A stretch of 64,000 nucleotides of DNA from an uncultured Bacteroidales bacterium (lineage in GTDB: Bacteria; Bacteroidota; Bacteroidia; Bacteroidales; Paludibacteraceae): positions 124,001 through 188,000 of the forward strand of contig CALAUA010000015.1 in assembly GCA_937891975.1 (NCBI GenBank). The letters are read 5' to 3'. The notes under the pieces are model-generated. The model ran no database searches. It saw only the letters and a program-made list of their open reading frames with translations, and had not been told where the DNA came from. A program made the translations under genes and the position numbers. This document shows positions 54,145 through 62,288 of the stretch, piece by piece (position 1 is the stretch's first letter; each line of letters starts with the position of its first letter).

Positions 54145-54209
54145 ACAAGTTTTAGTGGTTATTTTCAATTGACGGTGCAAAATTACTACATCAAACTGCT
54201 AAAACTTGT
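54145..54209 (-). promoter_or_regulatory. promoter region of the ArdC-like gene bracketed by 11-bp inverted repeats
   Basis: ACAAGTTTTAG (54145-54155) and its exact complement CTAAAACTTGT (54199-54209) flank the minus-strand -7 box TAATTTTG (54185-54178). One arm is at about -20 to -30, the other about 25 nt inside the leader. The -33 box itself is weak. Operator or small invertible promoter. Confidence 0.65.
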
Positions 54210-54219
54210 CAGTATCTAA

Positions 54220-54252
54220 GAAAAAATGCACTTTTTTTTGAGAAAAGTGCAT
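54220..54252 (-). terminator. terminator after the WYL gene
   Basis: ATGCACTTTT and AAAAGTGCAT form a 10-bp stem; on the minus strand it is followed by TTTT and CTTAG. Confidence 0.75.
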
Positions 54253-54258
54253 CTTTTT

Positions 54259-54288
54259 GTTTAGTGTTTAGAGTTTAGTGTTTAGAGG
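54259..54288. repeat. heptamer tract, GTTTAGA/GTTTAGT family
   Basis: Four to five units between the WYL gene and its terminator. The 321-bp gap 53985-54305 otherwise contains the inverted-repeat promoter described above and no gene. Confidence 0.85.
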
Positions 54289-54305
54289 CTGGGTTTAAGT
54301 TTACC

Positions 54306-55208
54306 TTAAACACAATACATTTCGTAGGCTTTTTGGGCTTCGTCGCGGAAGATGGCAACTAACTCTTCGGGTTCGCGTATGCGGATATCTGTGCCGTGGG
54401 TACGTAACTCTTGAATGAAATCCAGAGTGGGAGCTATATAATACTCAAAAAATGTATTGCCGTGGAACTGGCGTAGCTCTTTTTGCGAAGCGTGCAAAGG
54501 CAAAAGGCGAAGAAATTGTGCTGATTGAGGCGTTGCTTCGATAATCACCTTCGTAGGCGTAGCATTGCGGAAAACTCCATAGTAGGGCGCAAAGAAGGAC
54601 TTGGCGTTGAAGTTCTTAGGATAAACGAACTTGTCGGTTGTGGGGCGCATATCTTGTACCCGATCCAAGGCGTAGATACGCCTCTCATTGGGGTGGGTAG
54701 ATGGGCAGCCAGCTACATACCATCGTTGCTTAAATACCTTTAAGCAATAAGGTGCAAGCGCCAATTCGTATTGCTCTTGGCGATTAAAACTGTGATATGT
54801 GAAGCGGAGTTGAGTGCGGTGCTTAATGGCATCTACAATCATACTCAGAAATTGTGCCCCCTCGGGAATATCTTCGTATAAGATACATGCATTCATATCC
54901 TGTGCTTGATCCATCATGGAGTGTACCGCCATAGCATTGAGCAGCCATTTGCGAGTACCACCTGATATATCATCTTTATTCTCTATGTAATAGACGTTGC
55001 CGCGCGACTTGCTACAACGGATAGTTACATCAAAAATCTCCTGTATTTCCTCTTTATAGCGATGGAACTTACGTTCAGGAAACTCCGTCTCATGGTTGTC
55101 GTTGTAGCGGCAATGTGCCCAACGACGGTTGATATCTTCGCGAGTTAGATTGCCAGAGGCAATCGTGTCAATCAACCAGAAATAAACGTTTACTTGATGT
55201 GCTGCCAT
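54306..55208 (-). CDS. WYL-domain transcriptional regulator
   Basis: 300 aa. The N-terminal region (VNVYFWLIDTIASGNLTRED, FHRYKEEIQEIFDVTIRC) is helix-turn-helix-like. Residues about 130-210 form the WYL domain (RTQLRFTYHSFNRQEQYELA, LAPYCLKVFKQRWYVAGCPS, IYALDRVQDM) with the RWYVAG/YALDR pattern that binds ligands or nucleic-acid ends. The C-terminal WCX-like extension follows. It is the last gene of the leftward run that includes U32, rimM and addA-like. Target unknown; WYL proteins often control DNA-damage or defence genes. Confidence 0.9.
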   Translation of the reverse strand: MAAHQVNVYFWLIDTIASGNLTREDINRRWAHCRYNDNHETEFPERKFHRYKEEIQEIFDVTIRCSKSRGNVYYIENKDDISGGTRKWLLNAMAVHSMMDQAQDMNACILYEDIPEGAQFLSMIVDAIKHRTQLRFTYHSFNRQEQYELALAPYCLKVFKQRWYVAGCPSTHPNERRIYALDRVQDMRPTTDKFVYPKNFNAKSFFAPYYGVFRNATPTKVIIEATPQSAQFLRLLPLHASQKELRQFHGNTFFEYYIAPTLDFIQELRTHGTDIRIREPEELVAIFRDEAQKAYEMYCV

Positions 55209-55210
55209 AT

Positions 55211-55246
55211 TGTGTGTTGAGTGTTTAGAGTTTAGTGTTTAGTGAT
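55211..55246. repeat. heptamer tract, GTTTAGT/GTTTAGA family, at the U32 stop
   Basis: Five units. The last residues and the stop of the U32 protein (ACT AAA CAC TAA) are encoded by the tract. Confidence 0.9.
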
Positions 55247-57028
55247 TCGCATTTCGCAGTGTTTGCAGTCGAACTCTAGAGTGAGGATAGTGCCGTTTTG
55301 CAAACGCAGATAGCGTGGTTCGTTGGTCATAGGATTGCTCTTCCTACAGTGTCCTAACTCATGGAGGATACAATATTTGCAGGTCATGAGGGGGTAATGG
55401 GACGCTTCGCTGTAGGACGGCGTGCCGCCTATTGGATATTGGACGCCCGTTGGGCTATTGGGTAATGGACGCTTCGCTATTGGATATTGGACGCCCTGCG
55501 GGCTATGGGAAGCAATGAGCTCTCTACGCCATTGGTTGAGTAAGCTAGTAGGTATGAAATATGGGAAGGTGTCGGAGCATAATTGGTCGTGTGCAAAGAT
55601 TTGGATATCGTTGGCGATATAATCAGTATCTCCGAGTTTGCTCAATTGCTGAATGATGGTTTGTAATGCACGCTCTGGGTTAGTGGCAGATTGATGCTCC
55701 GCTTCAAATATCGTACTCTTCTCTCCGATTGTTAGGCGATAGCCTTCTGGTATTATCTCAAAACGAATATCTACTGGTATTTGTCGTTTGGCTCGCAGCG
55801 AACGTAGAAATTCGTTATCGAGATTTCTATACAGCGTTGTTCCGATTACCCGATTCCCGATTTGCGACACCTGAATATTTGGAAAAATCCAATCACCTTC
55901 TATACGGTTGATTGCGAAGCCTTGATCTTCGTAGCAGATACCATCGCCATTATGCAACGTGATATTGGGACGCAGTTGCACACGAATGGCATTGTGCTTG
56001 GTGGCAATGACTGTGCCAATCTTCTCGCCTGTGGATTTGGGTGTTTGCCAATTCGCCATTTTGGCGGTGCGACCGTGCAAGAAATAATCAGTACCTCCAC
56101 GATGAAAAGTCTTAGCAGGGTTAGGAGTGAAACTATATTGATAGACCGAACGTGTAGAGGCATGTTGTAGAGTAGGATGACTATCCATTAGTTGGTCAAG
56201 CAGTTGACGATAGTATGCCACAATATTGGTGACATAGTCGCGATCCTTTAATCTGCCCTCAATCTTGAAGGTGGTTATGCCCGCTTCAATCATCTCAGCA
56301 AGATAGCGACTGCGGTCCATATCTTGCAACGAAAGCAGGTAACGCTGGTGAATAGGTTGTCCATTGTTGTCTATAATCTCATTGCCATCTTTGTCTAGTA
56401 AATCGTAGCGTTGACGGCAGAGTTGGGCGCAGCAACCGCGATTGGCACTACGATTCATCAATGCCTCCGATAGATAACATCTACCGCTATAGCTCACGCA
56501 AAGGGCTCCGTGGACGAAGGCTTCGAGTTCGATGGGGGCGACTTCGTCGCGGTGTAGGGTGTAGGGGGTAGAGTGTAAAGTATGGTGGATGTCGCGGATT
56601 TGTTCGAGGGATAGTTCGCGTGCGAGGACAGCACGACGGAACCCCATTTGTTGCAAGCGAAGTACTTGCTCTGGGGTGCGGTTGTCGCATTGCGTAGAAG
56701 CATGCAAGCGAATAGGTGGCAAATCGTAATCCAGCAAATGTAGGTCTTGGATAATAAGAGCATCTACTCCTACCTTATATAGTTCGTGCGCGAGCGCGCA
56801 TGCGCGAGGATATTCATCTTCGTGGAGCAGGGTGTTGAGTGTGACAAGTACTTTAACACCAAAGCGATGGGCATACTTGACCAACTGCGTAATATCCTCC
56901 AAAGAGTTGCCTGCTGCTTGGCGCGCACCAAACTCGGGTGCACCAATGTACACCGCATCAGCACCCGCTTGAATGGCTGCTATTCCTACTTCCAAATCAC
57001 GAGCAGGAGCGAGGAGTGATATTTTATA
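55232..57028 (-). CDS. U32 family peptidase-like protein with repeat-derived segments
   Basis: Homologous to U32 proteins of the RlhA/TrhP type, which hydroxylate rRNA or tRNA, and to collagenase-like peptidases. LLAPARD then DLEVGIAAIQAGADAVYIGA and FGARQAAGNSLEDI start a TIM-barrel-like domain; FVHGALCVSYSGRCYLSEAL and NRGCCAQLCRQRYDLLDKDG hold the conserved cysteines; the end has MTCKYCILHELGHCRKS and DCKHCEMRI. No ATG, GTG or TTG is in frame before LLAPARD: where MKISLLAPARD would begin, TAT stands in place of ATG (57028). Three in-frame repeat tracts alter the protein, including 35-40 residues in place of part of the C-terminal domain. It may still be translated, or be decaying. Confidence 0.8.
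   Translation of the reverse strand, partial: YKISLLAPARDLEVGIAAIQAGADAVYIGAPEFGARQAAGNSLEDITQLVKYAHRFGVKVLVTLNTLLHEDEYPRACALAHELYKVGVDALIIQDLHLLDYDLPPIRLHASTQCDNRTPEQVLRLQQMGFRRAVLARELSLEQIRDIHHTLHSTPYTLHRDEVAPIELEAFVHGALCVSYSGRCYLSEALMNRSANRGCCAQLCRQRYDLLDKDGNEIIDNNGQPIHQRYLLSLQDMDRSRYLAEMIEAGITTFKIEGRLKDRDYVTNIVAYYRQLLDQLMDSHPTLQHASTRSVYQYSFTPNPAKTFHRGGTDYFLHGRTAKMANWQTPKSTGEKIGTVIATKHNAIRVQLRPNITLHNGDGICYEDQGFAINRIEGDWIFPNIQVSQIGNRVIGTTLYRNLDNEFLRSLRAKRQIPVDIRFEIIPEGYRLTIGEKSTIFEAEHQSATNPERALQTIIQQLSKLGDTDYIANDIQIFAHDQLCSDTFPYFIPTSLLNQWRRELIASHSPQGVQYPIAKRPLPNSPTGVQYPIGGTPSYSEASHYPLMTCKYCILHELGHCRKSNPMTNEPRYLRLQNGTILTLEFDCKHCEMRITKH
55392..55510. repeat. hairpin-punctuated repeat tract inside the U32 gene
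   Basis: ATTGGATATTGGAC-type words alternate with mini-hairpins: GCTTCGC (55404-55410), GGCGTGCCGCC (55419-55429), GCCCGTTGGGC (55445-55455), GCTTCGC (55471-55477), GCCCTGCGGGC (55493-55503). Translated in frame as SPQGVQYPIAKRPLPNSPTG and more. Confidence 0.9.
55848..55868. repeat. heptamer tract in the U32 gene, CCCGATT family
   Basis: Three units (CCGATTA, CCCGATT, CCCGATT), coding SQIGNRVIGTT; same family as 9776 and 50861. Confidence 0.75.
56538..56582. repeat. heptamer tract plus hairpin in the U32 gene, TACACC family
   Basis: Coding-strand units TTACACT, CTACCCC, CTACACC, CTACACC, then hairpin GCGACGAAGTCGC. Encodes TLHSTPYTLHRDEVAP between IRDIHH and IELEAFVHGAL. Same family as 49392-49496. 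Confidence 0.85.
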
Positions 57029-57060
57029 GTTGACAATTGACAGTTTACAGTTGACAGTTA
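57026..57060. repeat. heptamer tract CTAACTG/TCAACTG between trmH-like and U32 genes
   Basis: Five 7-bp units on the coding strand (CTAACTG, TCAACTG, TAAACTG, TCAATTG, TCAACTA). The trmH-like stop TAA and the U32 start area are within it. Confidence 0.9.
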
Positions 57061-57585
57061 GCGGAGCATATTGCTGAGTTGGTACATGACTATACCAGCA
57101 GTAACGCTGACGTTGAGCGAGTGCTTGGTACCATACTGCGGAATCTCAATACAACCATCGGCAGCATCTACTACCTCTTGTTGTACACCAAACACCTCAT
57201 GTCCCATCACAATAGCAGTCTTTTGATTTTGAGGCAATTGTAGGTCACCAAGCATGGTCGCTCCATGTGCTTGCTCAATGGCATAGACCGTATAGCCGTC
57301 GGCTTGCAACGCCTTGACGGCATCCAGAGTGTGCTCAAAATAGCGCCAATCCACGGTGAGTTCTGCACCGAGGGCGGTCTTGTGAATCTCGTTGTTGGGT
57401 GGACAGCAACATATTCCACACAGCCATACTCCTTGCAGGCAAAATGCATCCGCTGTGCGGAATACGGCACCGATATTATGTTGGCTGCGGACATTGTCCA
57501 GTACCACAACGAGGGGTACCTTCTGTGCCTCGTGGAATGCCTCTGGGGTGAGGCGGTTCATTTCTTGTATCGTTGTTTTTTGCAT
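57058..57585 (-). CDS. TrmH/SpoU family RNA 2'-O-methyltransferase
   Basis: 175 aa SPOUT methyltransferase. Motifs PLVVVLDNVRSQHNIGAVFR (SAM and RNA-binding motif 1), QKTAIVMGHEVFGVQQEVVD (motif 2) and IEIPQYGTKHSLNVSVTAGI (motif 3, the trefoil knot). Probably methylates a ribose 2'-O in tRNA or rRNA; which site cannot be told, and TrmL- and TrmH-like enzymes look alike. Its stop codon TAA begins a heptamer tract. Co-directional with rimM upstream. Confidence 0.92.
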   Translation of the reverse strand: MQKTTIQEMNRLTPEAFHEAQKVPLVVVLDNVRSQHNIGAVFRTADAFCLQGVWLCGICCCPPNNEIHKTALGAELTVDWRYFEHTLDAVKALQADGYTVYAIEQAHGATMLGDLQLPQNQKTAIVMGHEVFGVQQEVVDAADGCIEIPQYGTKHSLNVSVTAGIVMYQLSNMLR

Positions 57586-57620
57586 AATTGTTGTCTTGTG
57601 ATCCTATAGCAAGGGTATAG

Positions 57621-57719
57621 GAATAGTGCGTGTATTGTGCGTTTATTGTGCGTGTATTGTGCGTGAATAGTGCGTCTATTGTGCGTGTATTGTGCGTGAA
57701 TAGTGCGTCTATTGTGCGT
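57621..57719. repeat. nine-unit 11-bp tandem repeat between rimM and trmH-like genes
   Basis: Nine unbroken 11-bp units (GAATAGTGCGT, GTATTGTGCGT, CTATTGTGCGT variants). The rimM stop codon (minus strand CAA TAG, 57711-57709) lies in the last unit. Inverse of the family at 20296-20361. Confidence 0.95.
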
Positions 57720-58218
57720 GAAATATAAAAGGCAAACAGATGGTCAGTAATTCGTTTTCTTGGTCAATATTGATGATAAAATCCTCGTGTAGCGGAATGA
57801 GTTGGTCGTTGTCAAGGGTGATGAGGGTGTTGATAGTGGTTTCATCCACGTGTACGATGGTGCCCAGTTCGCCTTGATCGGTATCCAATACTCGGTAGCC
57901 CGTAAGACTTTGCCAAGTAGGCAGCAGTTCATCTTCTTCGCTTAGATCGCTGGCGAGCATATATGCCTGACAACCAATGAGTGCTTGTGCCGATTGTTCA
58001 TCCGTGATATGATCCAGTTGGAAGATAAGCGAGTCGCTACCTTTGCCACGCCAATCAAGTACACGGAAAGGAACAAGGATATTGTCGATGTTGAGAATAA
58101 GGAAAGTAGCATCTGCATTATCCCAAAACTCGTTGCTAGTAAGGCACTGAATTTCACCACGTTTCCCATGTGTGCGGGTGATGCGGCCAATAGCTATTAC
58201 TTCTTCTTTTGTTATCAT
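57709..58218 (-). CDS. rimM: ribosome maturation factor RimM
   Basis: 169 aa. Assists 16S rRNA 3'-domain assembly. AIGRITRTHGKRGEIQCLTS is the N-terminal signature; LTGYRVLDTDQGELGTIVHV marks the PRC-barrel. The last residues (FIFHAQ) and the stop are read from an 11-bp repeat. The start overlaps the upstream addA-like gene's end by 4 bp. Normal partners rpsP and trmD are not adjacent. Confidence 0.95.
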   Translation of the reverse strand: MITKEEVIAIGRITRTHGKRGEIQCLTSNEFWDNADATFLILNIDNILVPFRVLDWRGKGSDSLIFQLDHITDEQSAQALIGCQAYMLASDLSEEDELLPTWQSLTGYRVLDTDQGELGTIVHVDETTINTLITLDNDQLIPLHEDFIINIDQENELLTICLPFIFHAQ

Positions 58219-61200
58219 TGTATAGTGTGAATAGTTTGTAGTGCATTATAGATGATATGCCCTTCGGTGGTATATCCCATTTGCTGTAGTAGCGTCATAT
58301 AATCGCGTACTTGCTCAAGATGGGATTTGGGTTGTTCGTGACCGAATTTATAATCAATGACAATAGCATGGAGATCTTTAATCATCACGCGGTCAGGGCG
58401 TTGCATGTTGCCCGAAGGAGTGATGATGTCTTGTTCAGCGAGTATGCGGTATTGGTCAGTAAACCACTCATTGTGATTTTCACGTTGTATGAGTGATTGG
58501 AGTTGAGCGAGTTGCTGACGCATTTCAATAGCTTGCTGATCAGTTACTTGTCCTTCTCGCAGTAGTTTCAATAACTGTGGTTCAGCATCCTGCCATGTGC
58601 GGATATGTGATAGCCAAAGGTGCATCAAAATACCTAAATCGACCGTAGCCAATGGGGTGTCTTGTGCGAAGTCATCTTCCGCTCTGCTGCGTAGCGTGAG
58701 TCGCTCTCCAATAGGTACAGACACGTATTGAGCAGGAATGGTAGGGAACTCGTCATCGTTGTCAGGAGGCAGTGGCGCAGGGACGCCTTGCGTGGGGATA
58801 CAATAGATGAGTTGGTCATTAAGCAGGTTTTTGTAGATCGCATGCACTTCTGCTCCTACGCTACCTGCTGTTTTGCGATTTAATTGCCCGTAGATGTATA
58901 AGCGGTATTTAGGGCGCGTAATGGCAACGTATGTGAGGTTGAGATTATCGATGGATTGAGCAATCTGCTCCTGAATATATTCGTTGCGGAAATGCGATTG
59001 CAGCAGGGCTTGCGAAGGACGTATCGCCACCAGAGGTAGTTGGTTAAATGGTGGCATTTGTGGCTCACACCAAATGATGTCGTTTTGGCGGTTTTTGGTT
59101 AGCTCCCACGTGAAGAATGGTATGAAAACGATGTCAAACTCTAATCCCTTGCTGCTATGTATGGTCATGATGCGGATAGCGTCAGGGGCTTGTGGAGCAG
59201 GAATAGTTTTGTTTTTTCCTTTTCGTTCCCAAAACGTGAGGAATGCCTTGCGGTCTGCTGTGCGATTCTGAGTGAATAGGTAGATAATATCTTGAAAAGC
59301 AGTGAGATATGGAATGAGTTCCTTTTGCTGCGGTAGTTGCAAGATGTCGATAAGTTGTTGTACTTGTTCATAGAGGGGAAGTCGCTGTGCTTGTAATATC
59401 GCATCGGTTTGCTTGTCAGTGAAATTGCCAAAATGCTGCTGGATATATGCTTGGTGTATTGGTTCGAGAACATGACCTTCTTGTTGAAGCAGGTTGATTA
59501 AGAGTTGTATGACAGGGTGAGCACCAAGTTGCAACCCCTCGGATGACTGCACATTGTAGCCATGGCCGATGAGGAACTGCGCGAGCATAGCAGCTTGACT
59601 AGTATAGCGAACAAGTAGTGTAACTCGTTTGAGGTCAATACCTTCTTGCTGTAGCGATTGAAGTTGAAGATGCAATTGCTCGAGTGTTTGTTCTTCCGCA
59701 GTATCGCCTTCGAAGAACTGCATGTGGAAATAGCCCTGATATTGCTTGGCTGGTTCCTGATGCATATACTCTGGATCGAAGATATAGGCAATGTCAGTAC
59801 CTAAATCATCTTGATTGTATTTTGTGCAGATGTTTCCTGCTACGCGTTGGCTAAACGCCTGCATCAGTTTTTCATTTTCTTGAATGATGATAGGGGCGGT
59901 ACGCCAGTTGCTAGGCATGATATGTGCTTGATGGCGAGGGAACTGATAGGGGATGCCCTTGAGCAGGCTCCAGTCGGAGTTGCGGAAACGATAGATACTC
60001 TGCTTGACATCTCCAACAATCAGGTTGTCAGCATGATACCCTTCGCTTTCTTGGATGAGGGGCGCGAAATTCTCCCATTGAAGTGCACTAGTGTCTTGAA
60101 ACTCGTCAATCATATAGTGGCGAAAGTATTGCCCGAAACGTTCGTAAATGAATGGTGCTTCTTGTCCGTCAATGATTTGGTTGACCAGTTGGTTAGTTTC
60201 TGAAATGGGTAAGCGACCGATATGGCGATTGGTTGTTTCAATCTGTTTGGCTACATCTTGTAGAATACCAAGTGTGTAAAGATGCGGTAGAATCTCTTTG
60301 GCAGTAATATAATCACGTGCTGTCTTGCCTGTACATAGCTCGTTGAGCGAGAGGAAGATAGGAAATAGTTGCTTGTCGTAGATCTCTAGTAGAATAGTTT
60401 GCTCCGCTTTAGATGTCTTGGATTTGGTAAGAATTTTGATAGGGTCGGCAAGTACGTTGAAGAACGTAGTTCCCATGGCTGCTTTTAACCAATTCTCAGG
60501 GGATTTCTTGAAGGCCGCTAGGATATTTCTATTCCATTTCTCTTCTGCTTGGGTTTGAAAAATCAGATTGGCTTGTAGCAGTAATGTGGCGATTTGTTGC
60601 TCACTATTGGTGCAAATTTGCTGTAAATCAGTACGGTATTTCCGCAGGAAATCTTTATCTTCGAAAATCTCTTGCAACTTAGGCATACGACGTATGACCT
60701 GTTCTCGAAGCAGTTGTCGAGAGAACAATTTAATGGATTCGTTAGGATTCCATCTATGATCTTCATCAATATTCTTCTGGATGAATTCGAGTAACCATTT
60801 GATAAGTTCCTTATCGTCAGTATATTCCTCTCTGATTCGCTTAAAGATTTCGTCCACAGCCTCTTGTATCATTTCTTCTCCATCGAGTGATAGGTCGTAG
60901 GTGGCAGATAGTCCTAGTTCTCGAGCAAAAGTGCGGATGACCTGCTGAAAGAAACCATCAATGGTAGAAATGGAAAAGCGTGAGTAGTCTTGCAAGATAC
61001 CAATGAGCAGATGGTTAGCACGCTGCTGTAATTGTTCGATGGTGATACCTAGGTCCTGCAGCAAAAATTGTCTATGTAGAGAGTTTTCAGGATTGGTGGA
61101 TAGAATGAACAATTCGTGTAAGATGCGCTCTTTCATCTCTGCTGTGGCTTTCTTGGTGAAGGTGACAGCTAAGATGCGGCTATGTGGAAGTCGTTTGTCG

Positions 61201-61298
61201 TCAGCAGGTTGCGCATCACGTAGCAACATACGTAAGTATTCGCGTGTAAGGGTGAAGGTCTTTCCACTTCCAGCAGAGGCATTGTAGATATGTAGCAT
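58215..61298 (-). CDS. UvrD-like helicase/nuclease (AddA/RecB-type)
   Basis: 1027 aa, SF1A helicase. Walker A YNASAGSGKTFTLTREYLRM, then RILAVTFTKKATAEMKERIL, motif II region MIDEFQDTSALQWENFAPLI, motif III VGDVKQSIYRFRN, and IRIMTIHSSKGLEFDIVFIP (motif V) with LNLTYVAITRPKYRLYIYG (motif VI). The end RPDRVMIKDLHAIVIDYKFG is the PD-(D/E)xK nuclease of AddA/RecB. It should unwind and resect double-strand breaks. An AddB-like partner is not next to it, but upstream lies a Rieske-like gene. Overlaps rimM by 4 bp. Confidence 0.95.
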   Translation of the reverse strand: MLHIYNASAGSGKTFTLTREYLRMLLRDAQPADDKRLPHSRILAVTFTKKATAEMKERILHELFILSTNPENSLHRQFLLQDLGITIEQLQQRANHLLIGILQDYSRFSISTIDGFFQQVIRTFARELGLSATYDLSLDGEEMIQEAVDEIFKRIREEYTDDKELIKWLLEFIQKNIDEDHRWNPNESIKLFSRQLLREQVIRRMPKLQEIFEDKDFLRKYRTDLQQICTNSEQQIATLLLQANLIFQTQAEEKWNRNILAAFKKSPENWLKAAMGTTFFNVLADPIKILTKSKTSKAEQTILLEIYDKQLFPIFLSLNELCTGKTARDYITAKEILPHLYTLGILQDVAKQIETTNRHIGRLPISETNQLVNQIIDGQEAPFIYERFGQYFRHYMIDEFQDTSALQWENFAPLIQESEGYHADNLIVGDVKQSIYRFRNSDWSLLKGIPYQFPRHQAHIMPSNWRTAPIIIQENEKLMQAFSQRVAGNICTKYNQDDLGTDIAYIFDPEYMHQEPAKQYQGYFHMQFFEGDTAEEQTLEQLHLQLQSLQQEGIDLKRVTLLVRYTSQAAMLAQFLIGHGYNVQSSEGLQLGAHPVIQLLINLLQQEGHVLEPIHQAYIQQHFGNFTDKQTDAILQAQRLPLYEQVQQLIDILQLPQQKELIPYLTAFQDIIYLFTQNRTADRKAFLTFWERKGKNKTIPAPQAPDAIRIMTIHSSKGLEFDIVFIPFFTWELTKNRQNDIIWCEPQMPPFNQLPLVAIRPSQALLQSHFRNEYIQEQIAQSIDNLNLTYVAITRPKYRLYIYGQLNRKTAGSVGAEVHAIYKNLLNDQLIYCIPTQGVPAPLPPDNDDEFPTIPAQYVSVPIGERLTLRSRAEDDFAQDTPLATVDLGILMHLWLSHIRTWQDAEPQLLKLLREGQVTDQQAIEMRQQLAQLQSLIQRENHNEWFTDQYRILAEQDIITPSGNMQRPDRVMIKDLHAIVIDYKFGHEQPKSHLEQVRDYMTLLQQMGYTTEGHIIYNALQTIHTIQ

Positions 61299-61310
61299 GG
61301 CAGCAGTCGT

Positions 61311-61769
61311 TTAGTTGATTACACGCAATGTCAGACCGGTGACACTAGTATTGATTATAGTACGATATTTGCGTAGAGGTTCGTGTGTGAATCCTTGTGT
61401 AGGAAGTGCTAAACCATAGCTGAGATCAAACTGTTCGTTGCAAATAGGGCATACTGCATAGATACCATCTATCTCAACGGGTTTGTTGGGTTTGAGGCAA
61501 TGCGGACAGCAAAGGTCAGCAGCATGGTAGTTTCCATCCATTGCTATCCAAAGGAGCAAGCCAGCATAGCCTACGTACTCGCGTTCGTATCTTGACTGGG
61601 TGACTGTAATCGTTTGGAAGCCGTTGTCAACGATGAAATGTGGGTATTCACTCGTGATATTGAGAGTGAAATTGACAGGTACGGAAGGCACCGAACTGCG
61701 GTAATTAGGGTTCTCGCAGCTGATAAAGAGTGTGGTAATGAACAATATGATGATATACGAATACCTCAT
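61311..61769 (-). CDS. Rieske-like lipoprotein with four cysteines
   Basis: 152 aa from the ATG at 61769 (MRYSYIIILFITTLFISCEN, lipoprotein signal), whose ATG overlaps the FKBP stop as TGATG. C-terminal half: AADLCCPHCLKPNKP and YAVCPICNEQFDLSYGLALP, a Rieske-like layout in which CPHC and CPIC stand in place of the usual C-x-H/C-x2-H ligands. LPTQGFTHEPLRKYRTI follows as in the Bacteroidales relatives. The metal (2Fe-2S or zinc) cannot be decided by eye. Confidence 0.8.
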   Translation of the reverse strand: MRYSYIIILFITTLFISCENPNYRSSVPSVPVNFTLNITSEYPHFIVDNGFQTITVTQSRYEREYVGYAGLLLWIAMDGNYHAADLCCPHCLKPNKPVEIDGIYAVCPICNEQFDLSYGLALPTQGFTHEPLRKYRTIINTSVTGLTLRVIN

Positions 61770-62239
61770 CAATTCACTCTTTTGAGTTCTACACGGAATA
61801 TGAGAGTGGAGTAAGGAGGAATATGGCTGCTGGTACCTTCTAAACCTGTGCCATCAATGCCATAGCCTAAATCGTATGGAATGTAAAACTCATAGATGCC
61901 AAACTCGTGCATCTTTTTCAGCCCTTCGCTGAAACCTGGTACAAAGTCACTTACATAACCCATGTACTCTTCTGTAGCATCAAATTGATATCCATTGATG
62001 AGTTTGCCAGTGTATTTGATGGTAACTAGTTTGGTGTCATCTGGTCGTGCCGAGTGCTCCCAACCTGCGAAAATACACTTGTATTGTAGCCCAGTAGGGG
62101 TGGATTTGACACTGTCGTTTTGGGCATTTTGGAGTAGCCACAGTTCGTTCTGTGTTTTCCAATCGAGCCAATCATTTTGTTTACAACTGCATACTAGCAT
62201 AACCATGCATAGTAGGGCAAATATCTTTGTTGTTTTCAT
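61769..62239 (-). CDS. FKBP-type peptidyl-prolyl cis-trans isomerase lipoprotein
   Basis: 156 aa from the ATG at 62239 (MKTTKIFALLCMVMLVCSCK, lipoprotein). The FKBP domain starts TGLQYKCIFAGWE and contains VTIKYTGKLINGYQFDATEE, FVPGFSEGLKKMHEFGIYEF, YIPYDLGYGIDGTG and IPPYSTLIFRVEL. Probably an envelope foldase. Between the EnvC-like gene and the Rieske-like gene on the same strand. Confidence 0.93.
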   Translation of the reverse strand: MKTTKIFALLCMVMLVCSCKQNDWLDWKTQNELWLLQNAQNDSVKSTPTGLQYKCIFAGWEHSARPDDTKLVTIKYTGKLINGYQFDATEEYMGYVSDFVPGFSEGLKKMHEFGIYEFYIPYDLGYGIDGTGLEGTSSHIPPYSTLIFRVELKRVN

Positions 62240-62288
62240 ATGCAAATACTATTTTTAATTCGTTTGTAGTTAATACTTTTCATTTTTG

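Noticed and set aside
54145..54209. Insertion-sequence ends
   Set aside because: The short inverted repeats enclose only a promoter; no transposase gene or target duplication is present in the window.
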